A stretch of 64,000 bases of DNA from Pseudomonas sp. Root562 (GCF_001427125.1 NZ_LMGK01000022.1:100126-164125), one strand, 5' to 3'. Counted from the first letter of the stretch, positions 17,655-26,856 are shown. Made by a program: numbers and translations. The notes: generated by a model not told the origin, from the sequence alone.

Positions 17655-18140
17655 ATGAAATACAGCAGACTGGCCATGCTCTTGTTTACTGCATCGTTAG
17701 CCCCCACAGGGACATTTGCAGCAGAGCAAGCTCAAGTGACGCAGACGCAACAACAAGCTCCAAATGTTGCCGAGTTCGATAAACAGATGGTTCAGGCGCA
17801 AGATACCTTCAAGAAAATGCAGGCACAGATGGAGAAAATTCAGCAAACCCAGGATCCCCAGCAAAGGCAGAAGCTTCTTCAGGAACATTGGAGTGCGATG
17901 CAGAATGCAATGAGCATGATGAACGGTATGTGGGGGCCGGGAATGATGGGCAGAGGACACATGATGGGTGGTAGCCACAAGATGGGGTGGCATGACTACG
18001 CGAACATGACCCCTGAGCAACAGAGTCAACGCCAATACATGATGGACAGGTATACGGGGATGCAACAGATGATGATGGATAACATGATGAAGCATCAGAA
18101 CTACATGCAAGGGCAGCCGCCGGCAAAGCCTGGACAATAG
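17655..18140 (+). CDS. Exported methionine-rich protein
   Basis: This 161-residue protein has a clear Sec signal peptide (residues 1-23, ending GTFAAEQ). A Gln-rich helical segment with coiled-coil character follows (about 35-80), then a Met/Gly/His-rich stretch (about 85-120) with MMG, MGRGHMMGG and HKM clusters, and more Met runs near 135-150. Met and His clusters of this sort bind Cu(I) or Ag(I) in periplasmic proteins, so a copper-buffering role is plausible but not shown. It is a single gene with an Anr-like box upstream; copper toxicity rises when Cu(I) dominates at low oxygen, which would fit. Confidence 0.8.
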   Translation: MKYSRLAMLLFTASLAPTGTFAAEQAQVTQTQQQAPNVAEFDKQMVQAQDTFKKMQAQMEKIQQTQDPQQRQKLLQEHWSAMQNAMSMMNGMWGPGMMGRGHMMGGSHKMGWHDYANMTPEQQSQRQYMMDRYTGMQQMMMDNMMKHQNYMQGQPPAKPGQ

Positions 18141-18654
18141 GCACTTGTACTCTGCTTTGTGAAGTGCGTTTTCGGTGGACTGGGAACGCACGCCTCTATC
18201 GCTTTTAGCGCGAACAGATTCACTCAGACCTGCCAAAGGTTTCAACGCTTGATAAGGTCAATACCGATGACCTTGATATCCTCAATGTTGGGAAACCTAG
18301 CCGTCTTGAGCGACGAGACCTTTTTGCCGACCATACCTCAACGGTATCGTACAGCACTCAAATGATATTAGACCCCGATTGCCTTCGAACTTAGCCTGTG
18401 AGTCCTCAGGCTATGCGTGCGAATAAAAATAAATGCTTTTTCGAAGCAATCATGAGTTCTCATTGTTCGATACCTCAACGCAATTCATCGCGCTGCCCGC
18501 CATGGTTCTGTTCGTTAATCGCACGACATCGCCTGCCGAGCCCCCCGCCTCAACTCATTTCTTGGCACGCTATACACACCTTGGCAATCACCGTGATTCA
18601 CGCGGCTTGCCGTCGGATCATTCTGTTCAGCCAACATAAAAACAGGAGTATTCC
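18141..18654. other. Intergenic region upstream of pcaIJ
   Basis: This 514-base stretch carries a stem-loop at 18392-18413 (TAGCCTG pairing with CAGGCTA, no T-run), a partial PcaR half site at 18465-18472 and a near-perfect PcaR site at 18510-18524. No credible gene was seen. Confidence 0.6.
18510..18524 (+). promoter_or_regulatory. PcaR operator for pcaIJ
   Basis: GTTCGTTAATCGCAC differs at one base from the PcaR site GTTCGATAATCGCAC described at the Pseudomonas putida pcaIJ promoter. A partial copy (GTTCGATA) lies at 18465-18472. PcaR activates pca genes with 3-oxoadipate as inducer. Confidence 0.85.
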
Positions 18655-19347
18655 TTGATCAATAAAACATTTGAATCAGTCGCGGCTGCACTAGACGGCA
18701 TTGCCGATGGTTCGGTCCTCATGGTGGGTGGATTCGGCACTGCCGGGATGCCGTCGGAGTTGGTCGACGGCGTCATTGCTTCGGGCGCTCGCGAGCTGAC
18801 CATCATCAGCAACAATGCCGGTAATGGTGAAATCGGTCTGGCTGCATTGCTCAAGGCCGGGCGTGTTGCCAAGGTCATCTGCTCGTTTCCACGCCAATCC
18901 GATTCCTATGTCTTCGACGAGCTCTACCTGGCAGGAAAGGTTCAGCTCGAAGTGGTGCCACAAGGCAACCTGGCCGAACGTATTCGCGCGGCAGGCTCTG
19001 GTATCGGTGCTTTCTATTCACCGACCGGCTACGGCACTTTGCTGGCCGAAGGCAAGGAAACCCGTGTGATCGACGGTCGCAACTACGTGCTGGAAATGCC
19101 GTTGCATGCCGATGTCGCACTGATCAAGGCCGAAAATGGCGATCGCTGGGGCAATCTCACTTACCGTAAAGCCGCGCGTAACTTTGGGCCGATCATGGCG
19201 ATGGCCGCGAAAACGACAATCGCCCAAGTCAATCGGATCGTGGAGTTGGGAGAACTGGACCCCGAACACATCATTACGCCGGGAATCTTCGTTCAGCGCG
19301 TGGTCGCAGTGCCCCGCTCCCCTTTCACGAAAGCCAACGTCAACTGA
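18655..19347 (+). CDS. pcaI: 3-oxoadipate CoA-transferase subunit A
   Basis: This 230-residue subunit, with PcaJ, moves CoA from succinyl-CoA to 3-oxoadipate in the last steps of the protocatechuate/catechol beta-ketoadipate pathway. It has the CoA-transferase motif GGFGTAGMPSELVDG (residues about 25-39) and SNNAGNGEIGLAALL, closely resembling Pseudomonas PcaI. Translation begins at a TTG with AGGAG seven bases upstream; no ATG is available near it. The gene lies eight bases before pcaJ. A PcaR operator precedes it. The C terminus is shorter than the P. putida protein as I remember it. Confidence 0.95.
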   Translation: MINKTFESVAAALDGIADGSVLMVGGFGTAGMPSELVDGVIASGARELTIISNNAGNGEIGLAALLKAGRVAKVICSFPRQSDSYVFDELYLAGKVQLEVVPQGNLAERIRAAGSGIGAFYSPTGYGTLLAEGKETRVIDGRNYVLEMPLHADVALIKAENGDRWGNLTYRKAARNFGPIMAMAAKTTIAQVNRIVELGELDPEHIITPGIFVQRVVAVPRSPFTKANVN

Positions 19348-19355
19348 GGTTCGCC

Positions 19356-19997
19356 ATGACTGTCATGAATAAACTATCGCGTAGCGAAATGGCGCAACGT
19401 GTGGCCGACGACATTCTCGAGGGCTCTTACGTAAACCTGGGTATTGGCGTGCCTACGCTGGTGGCCAATTACCTGGGTGACAAGGAAGTGTTCCTGCACA
19501 GTGAAAACGGTGTGCTGGGCATGGGCCCGAGCCCTGCGCCGGGTGAGGAAGACGATGACCTGATCAACGCGGGCAAACAGCATGTGACACTGCTGCGTGG
19601 CGGGGCCTTTTTTCACCACGCCGATTCGTTCTCGATGATGCGTGGCGGGCACATCGACATTGCCGTCCTGGGCGCTTTCCAGGTCTCGGTCAACGGCGAC
19701 CTGGCCAACTGGCACACCGGAGCCGAAGGTTCCATTCCGGCTGTGGGTGGCGCGATGGATCTCGCAACCGGCGCGCGCCAAGTGTTCGTAATGATGGATC
19801 ACCTGACCAAGACGGGCGAAAGCAAATTGGTGCCGCAATGCACCTACCCGCTGACCGGCATTGGCTGCGTGACCCGGATTTATACCGACCTGGCTATCCT
19901 GGACGTCACTCCAAAAGGCTTGCAGGTCAGAGAAATTTTTGCCGATATCAGTTTTGAGGCATTGCAAACGCTCAGTGGCGTGCCACTGATTCGGTAA
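19356..19997 (+). CDS. pcaJ: 3-oxoadipate CoA-transferase subunit B
   Basis: This 213-residue catalytic subunit contains the SENGVLGMGPSP segment (near residue 50), whose glutamate forms the CoA thioester in the family. It also has GGAFFHHADSFSMMRGGHID and WHTGAEGSIPAVGGAMDLA, all typical of PcaJ. GAGG lies seven bases before the ATG. Other pca genes are not in the window, as is usual in Pseudomonas, where pcaIJ stands apart. A hairpin at 20006-20030 follows. Confidence 0.96.
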   Translation: MTVMNKLSRSEMAQRVADDILEGSYVNLGIGVPTLVANYLGDKEVFLHSENGVLGMGPSPAPGEEDDDLINAGKQHVTLLRGGAFFHHADSFSMMRGGHIDIAVLGAFQVSVNGDLANWHTGAEGSIPAVGGAMDLATGARQVFVMMDHLTKTGESKLVPQCTYPLTGIGCVTRIYTDLAILDVTPKGLQVREIFADISFEALQTLSGVPLIR

Positions 19998-20005
19998 AGC
20001 CGGTT

Positions 20006-20030
20006 GGCGCCCACCCCACGATTGGGCGCC
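20006..20030 (+). terminator. Hairpin after pcaJ (possible terminator)
   Basis: GGCGCCCA (20006-20013) pairs with TGGGCGCC (20023-20030) across nine bases. There is no T-run, so termination may be partial. Confidence 0.5.
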
Positions 20031-20114
20031 CCTCCTCACCGAATATTCGCCCTTTATCGAACCCCTTCCCGAGCGACAGGTCTGCATCTTTATAACTCCT
20101 CGGGAATGAAGCCA

Positions 20115-20930
20115 ATGTCCGCGCAACACACCCTTGTCGTGCTCGCTCGGGGCGGATATGCCGCTCGAGGTGTTCTGTACCTGATCATCGGTATCTTCGC
20201 TCTGCTGGCGGCACAAGACTCGACAAAACCCAAGGACAGCCACAAAAGCCTGGAGGCTTTGCTAAGCCAGCCTTTTGGTTACGTCCTGGTCGGGCTGGTG
20301 GTGGCTGGTTTACTCGCATTCGCAGGCTGGCGAGTGTTGCAGGCCATTCGCGACGTCGATCATCACGGTACGTCGTTCAAGGGTCTGGTCATTCGTGCAG
20401 GGTTGTTCGCGGGTGGTTTGATCAATGGCGCACTGGCGTTTTTTGCGCTGGGCCTGCTCATCAGTGGTATCAGAAGCTCAAGCAATTCAGGCGGCGGGAA
20501 TACCCGGGATCTGCTGGCGCATCTTTTGTCGTGGGATCACTCAAACGTGTTGATCTACCTGGTGGCGCTGATCCCACTGGGTGTAGGCATTGCTCACCTC
20601 ATCAAGGGGTGGAAGGCAACATTCGAGAAGTACTTCGAGGCCGACGAAGAGGTGATGCGCTACATACGTCCCGTATCTCGGTTCGGACTCATAGCCCGAG
20701 GCGTCGTGTTTATCGAGATAGCGGTGTTGCTGGTAATCGGCGGCTCACGTTATCAAGTCAAGGATCCCCCGGGCATGAAGGAAGCGCTTGATGCTCTGCA
20801 GAATCTGCCAGCGGGAAGCGTGATTCTGATGGTGATGGCTTTGGGCTTGATCGCCTTTTCGGTTTACAGTTTTTCCGAAGCCGCCTGGCGCAAAATCAAT
20901 ATGGATGTGCCTGGAGTCCCGGCATCGTAG
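20115..20930 (+). CDS. DUF1206 membrane protein
   Basis: This 271-residue integral membrane protein consists of three repeats of the DUF1206 unit, each a pair of helices with an ARGGYAARGVLYLIIG or SRFGLIARGVVFIEIA-like opening. The repeat starts are near residues 9, 95 and 185. Function is unknown for the family. The start at 20115 (MSAQHT) has GGGA nine bases upstream; ATG 20106 is an alternative, and the frame is open to 20004. It runs toward the convergent ABC transporter gene with a 15-base gap. Confidence 0.85.
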   Translation: MSAQHTLVVLARGGYAARGVLYLIIGIFALLAAQDSTKPKDSHKSLEALLSQPFGYVLVGLVVAGLLAFAGWRVLQAIRDVDHHGTSFKGLVIRAGLFAGGLINGALAFFALGLLISGIRSSSNSGGGNTRDLLAHLLSWDHSNVLIYLVALIPLGVGIAHLIKGWKATFEKYFEADEEVMRYIRPVSRFGLIARGVVFIEIAVLLVIGGSRYQVKDPPGMKEALDALQNLPAGSVILMVMALGLIAFSVYSFSEAAWRKINMDVPGVPAS

Positions 20931-20945
20931 TGGCATGACGGCACC

Positions 20946-22673
20946 TCAGGCTTTCGCTTCTTGCGTGATTGTGCCATCACGATCGGCGGCATTGGGTACT
21001 GGCAACACCCTGCCCTCGCGCACTTCAAGAATCTGGTCTGCAATGCGGATCATGGCGGGCCGATGGGACACCGCGATGACGGTTATGCCGGGGGTCAGGC
21101 TTTTCAGTACCTGGCATATTTCGGTCTCCGATTCCGGATCGAGCGCGCTGGTTGCTTCGTCCAGAATCAGAAGCTTGGGGCGATGGGCCAAGGCACGTGC
21201 GATGACGATACGCTGCCTCTGGCCGCCGGACAGTTTGGCACCTCGCTCGCCGACGATCGATTGCAGCCCGCCTGGACATTCCTGCACAAACTGCCACGCG
21301 CCGGCCTGACGTAGCGCACGCTCTGCATCGTCGGCATTCAACGACCTGTCCCCCAGGGTGACGTTCGCCAGAATGCTGTCGTGCAGCAGCAAGGTTTCCT
21401 GTGTAACGTAGCCGATCATCCGCCGCCAGGCCCTGCGGTCCAGGTCGTGCAAGTCACAGTCGTCTACCCTGATGCGTCCGGATTGAGGCGCGAGCAGCGA
21501 ACAGATCAGGTCGAGCACGGTGGTTTTGCCTGCACCGGAAGGACCGATCATGGTGGTGAATGAACCGACCGGAAAACTCATCGACACGCCGTCGAGCACT
21601 TGCCGTCCGCCGTAGCCAAAGCTGATGTTTTCAAAAACGATATGGCGCTTCAAGGCAGGAACGCAGTTCCCTCCAACCGGCTCGGCATCGGCCACGGCAT
21701 TGTCGATTGCTTCGTTGATGGCCCAATAGGCGCTCTCTTGCGCGGCCATCCGGTGATAGCGCTGTTGCGCTTTGTGCAGCAATCCCAGCATTCGCACCAC
21801 CACGAATATGAGCACCATCACCGAAGACAGCGGCAGTCCGCCGATGACAAGCCCGGCGTAGAGTCCCGCGGCGGCAAGGATTGCCAGCATGGGTTCCTGC
21901 AAGGCCCGCAATGTTTCGCGGCTCATCACTTCGCGCTCCAATGCGGTGTTGAGCTCGCCGGCGTGACCGCGCAGCAAGGAATCGGCAATGTCATCCCGGG
22001 CCATGGCCTTGAGCGGTTTAACCGAAGCCAGCGTATCCGTCAGGTAGACCAGCAGCTCACGCATCAAGCGGGTCTGGCTTTTGCCCACGCGCCGTGACGT
22101 CTTCACCAGCCCCCGCACGGCCACCAGCAGGACAAAACCGATCAGCAATGAGAGGAACGCTGCCTGCCAGGATACGAAAAGCGCGATGATTGCATAGGCC
22201 GCTGCCTGGATGCCCAGCGCCAGCATATTGGCCGCATGCTCATAAGCGGTGGAAGCGCGGTAGGCTTCCGTTGCCACGGCGTTGGCCAGTGCCCCGGCAG
22301 GCTGGCGCAGATAATATTCCCAGCGACTGCCCAGCGAGGCTTTGATCAGGTCGATGCGCAGGTCGGTCGCCACATGTGCCACCGTGTAGCCAACCTGCCG
22401 ATTGCCCAGCAATATCAGCAGGTTACTCAGCGTCATGCCCACGACAATAATCACCAGCATGTTGGGGATCGAGGGCTCAAGGCCGAGCGTGTCCATGACG
22501 GCGAAGACCTGAACCGCCAGGTTTGAATGCGGCTGGTCTTCAAGCACCGCCGATATCAGTGGCAGCATTGTGCTCAGGCTGACGCTTTCGACCACCCCTG
22601 CCAGCAGCAAACTCAGGAGCATCAGGACGGTACGGGCCGGATAAGAGCGGCCAAAGGCAAAAATAATCCGCAT
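20946..22673 (-). CDS. ABC exporter with fused membrane and ATPase domains (MsbA-like)
   Basis: This 575-residue half-transporter has a six-helix type I exporter domain (about residues 1-310) and a C-terminal ATPase with Walker A GPSGAGKTT, the signature LSGGQRQRIVIARAL, Walker B LLILDEATSALD and switch histidine in SHRPAM. Such homodimers flip lipids (MsbA) or export small molecules across the inner membrane. It is the last gene of the minus-strand operon, 58 bases after the serine palmitoyltransferase, so flipping a sphingoid base or ceramide is a reasonable inference. A peptide or drug exporter of the same family cannot be excluded from the sequence alone. Confidence 0.9.
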   Translation of the reverse strand: MRIIFAFGRSYPARTVLMLLSLLLAGVVESVSLSTMLPLISAVLEDQPHSNLAVQVFAVMDTLGLEPSIPNMLVIIVVGMTLSNLLILLGNRQVGYTVAHVATDLRIDLIKASLGSRWEYYLRQPAGALANAVATEAYRASTAYEHAANMLALGIQAAAYAIIALFVSWQAAFLSLLIGFVLLVAVRGLVKTSRRVGKSQTRLMRELLVYLTDTLASVKPLKAMARDDIADSLLRGHAGELNTALEREVMSRETLRALQEPMLAILAAAGLYAGLVIGGLPLSSVMVLIFVVVRMLGLLHKAQQRYHRMAAQESAYWAINEAIDNAVADAEPVGGNCVPALKRHIVFENISFGYGGRQVLDGVSMSFPVGSFTTMIGPSGAGKTTVLDLICSLLAPQSGRIRVDDCDLHDLDRRAWRRMIGYVTQETLLLHDSILANVTLGDRSLNADDAERALRQAGAWQFVQECPGGLQSIVGERGAKLSGGQRQRIVIARALAHRPKLLILDEATSALDPESETEICQVLKSLTPGITVIAVSHRPAMIRIADQILEVREGRVLPVPNAADRDGTITQEAKA

Positions 22674-22731
22674 GAGTGTCGTTCACTATGACGTAGGTAA
22701 AGATTAGCTCACCGACAGCTCGCGACACTGT

Positions 22732-23928
22732 TCAAGCGCCCACTGTGACGAGGTCCACCGGGCTACGCAATGACGCGAAGGCCTCGATGATCTGGTCTAT
22801 TTGCTCGGGTGTATGGGCCGCGCTGACGCTGCAACGTATCAGGGTGACGGCACCGGGCGTCGCTGGAGGCAGGACCAGATTGACATAGACGCCCTTCTCT
22901 ATCAGCGCCCGCCAGAAGGCCAGCCCCTCGTGTGGCGACTTCAGCATCACGGCAATCACCGGACTGGCTTGTGGCCCCAATTGGTAGCCTGACTCTGCCA
23001 ACCCCTGATAAAGCCGCCGGGCATTCGTCCACAGCTGACGCCGCAGCTCCGGACGTTCCTTGATGGCCTTGAGCGCTGACCTCACGGAGGCAATGGCCGA
23101 GGGCGCGGGTGAAGCGGTAAAGATATAGGGCCTGCTGGCGTAGCGAAGCAGGTCCATTTGCGCATCGTGACAAGCAGCGAAGCCACCGACCGCGCCCAGG
23201 CTCTTGCTGAACGTGCCCAACAGAATGTCGACTTCCGAGTCCACCCCCAACTCTTCGGCCAGCCCTCGCCCCTTGGCACCCAGCACACCGAAGGAATGCG
23301 CCTCGTCTACCAGCAGGTAACCTCCGAGACGACGCTTGACCTCGACTATTTCTCTGAGCGGAGCCTGATCACCCAGCATGCTGTAGATGCCTTCCACCAG
23401 GATAATCGCTTCGCGCGCGCGGTCGCCGAGCCGGACCATGCGCCGCTCCAGATCAGCGACATCGTTATGGCGAAAGCGGATGATCTCTGCACCACCCAGC
23501 TTGCAAGCGTCGTAGATGCTCGCGTGGCAATCGGCGTCAAGCAATACCACTTCGCGCGCGCTCGCCAGGGTCCCGATGACACCCAGATTGGCGACATAGC
23601 CTGTGGAGAACACAATGACGGAACGCCGCCCGAGAAAATCGACAAGTTCCTCCTCCAACGCGCTGTGCCCGGCGTAACTGCCATTGGCCATACGAGAACC
23701 GGTGGTGCCGGTCCCTTCCAGCTCCAGCGAGCGCTGCGCCGCCTTGATGCCGTCGGGATCGAATGTCAGCCCGAGATAATTATTGGTGCCCGCCAGTATG
23801 ACTCTCTTCCCCTGGATACTGCCCTCGGTCGGGGAGTACATCTCGTCGATGCGAATTCCAAAAGGATGCGAATCCGAGAGGCTGGCGCGTTCCGCCGCCA
23901 GTTTGCCGAACTTGTCAAACAGTCCCAT
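22732..23928 (-). CDS. spt: Serine palmitoyltransferase (bacterial Spt)
   Basis: This 398-residue PLP enzyme of the alpha-oxoamine synthase family condenses an acyl thioester with L-serine to 3-ketosphinganine, the first step of sphingolipid synthesis. It has the NNYLGLTFDP and GTGTTGSRMANG segments, the stacking histidine in DADCHAS (His135), VDEAHSFGVLG, and the PLP lysine in GTFSKSLGAVGG (Lys242). The TFSKS-xGxxGG form is typical of serine palmitoyltransferases, whereas BioF and KBL usually read GKA. The ATG at 23928 is chosen because GGAG lies seven bases upstream; ATG 23934 is too close to it. It overlaps the ACP gene by 14 bases. Context (ACP, CerR, acyl-AMP ligase) supports the assignment. 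Confidence 0.88.
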   Translation of the reverse strand: MGLFDKFGKLAAERASLSDSHPFGIRIDEMYSPTEGSIQGKRVILAGTNNYLGLTFDPDGIKAAQRSLELEGTGTTGSRMANGSYAGHSALEEELVDFLGRRSVIVFSTGYVANLGVIGTLASAREVVLLDADCHASIYDACKLGGAEIIRFRHNDVADLERRMVRLGDRAREAIILVEGIYSMLGDQAPLREIVEVKRRLGGYLLVDEAHSFGVLGAKGRGLAEELGVDSEVDILLGTFSKSLGAVGGFAACHDAQMDLLRYASRPYIFTASPAPSAIASVRSALKAIKERPELRRQLWTNARRLYQGLAESGYQLGPQASPVIAVMLKSPHEGLAFWRALIEKGVYVNLVLPPATPGAVTLIRCSVSAAHTPEQIDQIIEAFASLRSPVDLVTVGA

Positions 23929-24175
23929 CGGCATGCTCCATCAAGTTGAGAATCGCGTGGGACAGCTGTGCAGGCGTTCGCACATCCATCAGGATGTTGA
24001 GGTGGATCGAGATGTCGAATTCGTCCTCCAGCTCCATCAGCATGTCCATCACCTTTATCGACTCCATCCCCAGGTCCTGGGCCAAATCGGTATCCGGATA
24101 GATTGGCGTCCCGGGAGGTGCAAGCCGCCCGATGAGCATTATCACCCGTTCGAGTATCGCTTCTTGTGTGATCAT
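23915..24175 (-). CDS. Dedicated acyl carrier protein of the sphingolipid operon
   Basis: This 86-residue carrier has the phosphopantetheine site DLGMESIKVMDML with Ser39. It is not the housekeeping AcpP, which has DSL; the DLGMES form is typical of specialised carriers. It follows cerR by 36 bases and overlaps spt, matching the acpR position in Caulobacter-type ceramide clusters. It should receive the acyl chain from the acyl-AMP ligase and present it to serine palmitoyltransferase (inference). Confidence 0.88.
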   Translation of the reverse strand: MITQEAILERVIMLIGRLAPPGTPIYPDTDLAQDLGMESIKVMDMLMELEDEFDISIHLNILMDVRTPAQLSHAILNLMEHADGTV

Positions 24176-24211
24176 CGTGGGTTTCCTTGAGTTCAGTGGC
24201 TCTTTGCCCGC

Positions 24212-25129
24212 TCAGAACATGTGATTGCGCAACGCTTGCCTTAACAGTATCTGCGGCTCCCAGCCCAATGACGCGCTGATGCGCGCATTGCTGCAGGTCC
24301 AGTCCGGGTGCATCAGTTCATTGACTTTGCCGGGGGTCAGCATGGGTGCCCGGCGGGTGAACCGGGACAGCACCAGGTTCGCTCGTGCAAGGCCTTTCAG
24401 TACCCCGGCAGGCACTGCGGCTTGCCGTACCGGCGCATGGCGGATATCGCAAGCGATGCCGGCCAGGCTTGCCCAGTCGTACCCTTGCACCTGGCCATCA
24501 CACAACTCAAAGGTCTGCGATTGCACGACAGGTGCGTCCAACCACTGCATGACGGCACTGACCAAATCGTCCACATGCAGAAAGCTGAACTGTGAATCGT
24601 CTCGACCGAGGGTTACCAGCCAGCCGCGCAAGAGCCAGTCGAACAGCGGACGCAACTCGCGGTCGCCGGGACCGTATACGGCGGTCGGCCTGAAAATACA
24701 CACGGGAATCGCTCCGGCAGCGGCCTTTACCTGGCGTTCACCTTCGAATTTGGAAGCGGCGTACCAGGACAATGTCGGATGGCGCGCCGCAAGGGACGAG
24801 ATCAGCAGAAAACGCTCGCAACTGCCGTTAAGTCGTGTCGCCTCCATCAAGTGTTTGCTGCCCTGCACGTTGACCGAGTCGAAATCCCGGGCAGCCCGGC
24901 CCCTGACCTTGCCAGCGCAGTGAATAACCGCATCTGCGCCCCGGGTAAGCTCGGCAAGGGCCGGCTCATCTTCCAGTGTTCCCTTGATCCACTTCGTTCC
25001 ATCCTCTGCCGTACCGCTCCTGGAGCGAGCCAACGCTCGTACCTCCACGCCTCGGGCAACAAGTCGTTCGCGCAGGACGCTGCCGATGAAGCCAGTGGCG
25101 CCAGTCAGCGCAACCACGCGAGCGCTCAC
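24212..25129 (-). CDS. cerR: CerR-like NAD(P)-dependent reductase/epimerase-fold protein
   Basis: This 305-residue extended short-chain dehydrogenase has the Rossmann turn TGATGFIG (residues 9-16), Ser111/Ser112 and the catalytic pair Tyr123 and Lys127 in WYAASK. In Caulobacter, a protein of this kind (CerR) in the same gene order is required to reduce the 3-keto group during ceramide synthesis. The gene overlaps the acyl-AMP ligase stop by four bases (ATGA at 25126-25129). A sugar-nucleotide epimerase is the default annotation, but the neighbours favour CerR. Confidence 0.82.
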   Translation of the reverse strand: MSARVVALTGATGFIGSVLRERLVARGVEVRALARSRSGTAEDGTKWIKGTLEDEPALAELTRGADAVIHCAGKVRGRAARDFDSVNVQGSKHLMEATRLNGSCERFLLISSLAARHPTLSWYAASKFEGERQVKAAAGAIPVCIFRPTAVYGPGDRELRPLFDWLLRGWLVTLGRDDSQFSFLHVDDLVSAVMQWLDAPVVQSQTFELCDGQVQGYDWASLAGIACDIRHAPVRQAAVPAGVLKGLARANLVLSRFTRRAPMLTPGKVNELMHPDWTCSNARISASLGWEPQILLRQALRNHMF

Positions 25130-26856
25130 GTCGTCTCCAGTGCCGGACAGGGAAGAACAGCGTTGGCCTGGGCCATGAACCGTTCGAGGGCTTCGGCGCG
25201 AGAGGGTTTGCCCGAAGAGGTTCGTGGCAATGAATGAGGTGGCACAAGGTGTACGTCGGCAGCAAGGCCGAACTCACTGATGATCTTGGCCAGCAGTGTC
25301 CGGACCAATTGCTCGCGGATTTCCGGCTCACGGACCCGGCATTGAACCTGGACCACGACCTGAGGCTCATCATCGCCGGGCACGACAAACACGATGGCAT
25401 CGCCAGGCCTCAGATCGGGTTCGGACTCCACCAGGTATTCGATATCCTGCGGCCAGATGTTTCGGCCCCGGACTATGAGCAAATCCTTGCGCCGGCCAGT
25501 GATATGCAGCTCGCCCCCGGACAGATAGCCCAGGTCACCGGTGTCGAGCCAGCCATCTTTCAAGGCTGCCTGGGTATTTTGGGGATCATTGAAATAACCC
25601 GACATGACGCTGGGCCCCCAGACGAATATCTGGCCTACCTCGCGCTCTGCGACCACCCGCCCCGCCGCGTTGCGAATTTCCACGCGATGCCCTGGCAATG
25701 GCGCACCACAATTGGTAAACGCACAGCTTCCCGGATCATCGGCAGCACATTTCTGCGCCTTGAACTGATGTTCCAATGCCTGGCGAGCGACATGATCCAC
25801 CAGCACCCCTGCCCCGCGGCGGGCGAAGCAGACGGCCAGGGTGCTCTCCGCCAGACCGTAGCAAGGCGTGAATGCAGCCGCATTGAATCCCGTGTCGAGA
25901 AAACAATCCGCGAAACGGCGTAACACCGATGCCCGAATGGGCTCTGCCCCAATCCCCGCGACACGCCAGCAGGAGAGATCCAATACGGCTTTTTCCGGGT
26001 CCCGGACTCGCCGGGTGCAGAGGTCATAGCCAAACGGCGGGGCAACCGAAACATTCACCCGATTCTGGCTTATCAGTTTGAGCCATTGCCCGGGTCGCGT
26101 GGCGAAATCCCGGGTGTGCAAGTAGTCGACTGTCAATTGTGCCGCCATGGGCGCCAGGACAAAGCCCACCAGCCCCATGTCATGATAAAAGGGCAGCCAT
26201 GACGCACATCGGTCCCCCGGGCGAACGCCGATACCGTTCACGACGATGCCTCTGATGTTGGCCATCACCGCACGCTGGGTAATGATCACGCCACGAGGAA
26301 ATCGGGTGCTGCCGGATGTGTATTGCAGGTAGGCGATGTCCTCCGGCAACACGCGGGGAAGCGTCTGCACGGGCGGTAAATCGCTCAATTGCTGGACAGT
26401 CCCGACGAACGCCTGAAGCGAGGTCCCCAGCGCTTCCCGTGCATAGGGAAGCCATTCCTCCTGTCCGAGGACGGCTGCCGGCGTGCAATTGGCGAACAGT
26501 CCTTTCAGCTTTTCCACGTAGGAATGATGGCTTCCCAAACTGGATGGCACCAAAAGAGGAACGGCGATCAGGCCCGCGTATTGGCAAGCGAAAAACGACT
26601 CGATAAAGCTTTGGTGCGTATCGGCGATGAGTGCGACCCGATCACCCTTCTTCAACTTGAGCCCAAGTAGATGTTTAGCCAGCGCGACAGCATTGCTTTT
26701 GAGCTCAGCGTATTCAACCGCAGCAATCAAGTGGCAATGCCTGTCGTAGAAGTTCATCCCGGTCTGACCAGACGCGGCATAATCGAGTGCTTCCACTAGC
26801 GTGGAAAAGTCCGCGAGACGTTGAGTGAGTGCCTGTTTTGCAACGGTTGCAGACAT
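25126..26856 (-). CDS. Fatty acyl-AMP ligase (acyl-ACP synthetase of the operon)
   Basis: This 576-residue adenylate-forming enzyme has the ATP loop YTSGSTRFPRG (residues 179-189), SWLPFYHDMGLVG (219-231), YGLAESTLA, and the hinge GWLDTGDLG with GRRKDLLIVRGRN. The SWLPxYHDMGL segment marks fatty acyl-AMP ligases, which load acyl-AMP onto carrier proteins instead of CoA. It is first in the operon with cerR, acp and spt, so it probably charges the adjacent ACP, as AasR does in Caulobacter. MSATVAKQ at 26856 is preferred as the start; an ATG at 26874 is in frame. No strong ribosome site distinguishes them. Confidence 0.88.
   Translation of the reverse strand: MSATVAKQALTQRLADFSTLVEALDYAASGQTGMNFYDRHCHLIAAVEYAELKSNAVALAKHLLGLKLKKGDRVALIADTHQSFIESFFACQYAGLIAVPLLVPSSLGSHHSYVEKLKGLFANCTPAAVLGQEEWLPYAREALGTSLQAFVGTVQQLSDLPPVQTLPRVLPEDIAYLQYTSGSTRFPRGVIITQRAVMANIRGIVVNGIGVRPGDRCASWLPFYHDMGLVGFVLAPMAAQLTVDYLHTRDFATRPGQWLKLISQNRVNVSVAPPFGYDLCTRRVRDPEKAVLDLSCWRVAGIGAEPIRASVLRRFADCFLDTGFNAAAFTPCYGLAESTLAVCFARRGAGVLVDHVARQALEHQFKAQKCAADDPGSCAFTNCGAPLPGHRVEIRNAAGRVVAEREVGQIFVWGPSVMSGYFNDPQNTQAALKDGWLDTGDLGYLSGGELHITGRRKDLLIVRGRNIWPQDIEYLVESEPDLRPGDAIVFVVPGDDEPQVVVQVQCRVREPEIREQLVRTLLAKIISEFGLAADVHLVPPHSLPRTSSGKPSRAEALERFMAQANAVLPCPALETT

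Noticed and set aside
22732..23928. BioF or glycine C-acetyltransferase as the identity of the PLP enzyme
   Set aside because: The TFSKSLGAVGG lysine motif and the ACP, CerR and FAAL neighbours fit serine palmitoyltransferase better; no biotin genes are nearby.
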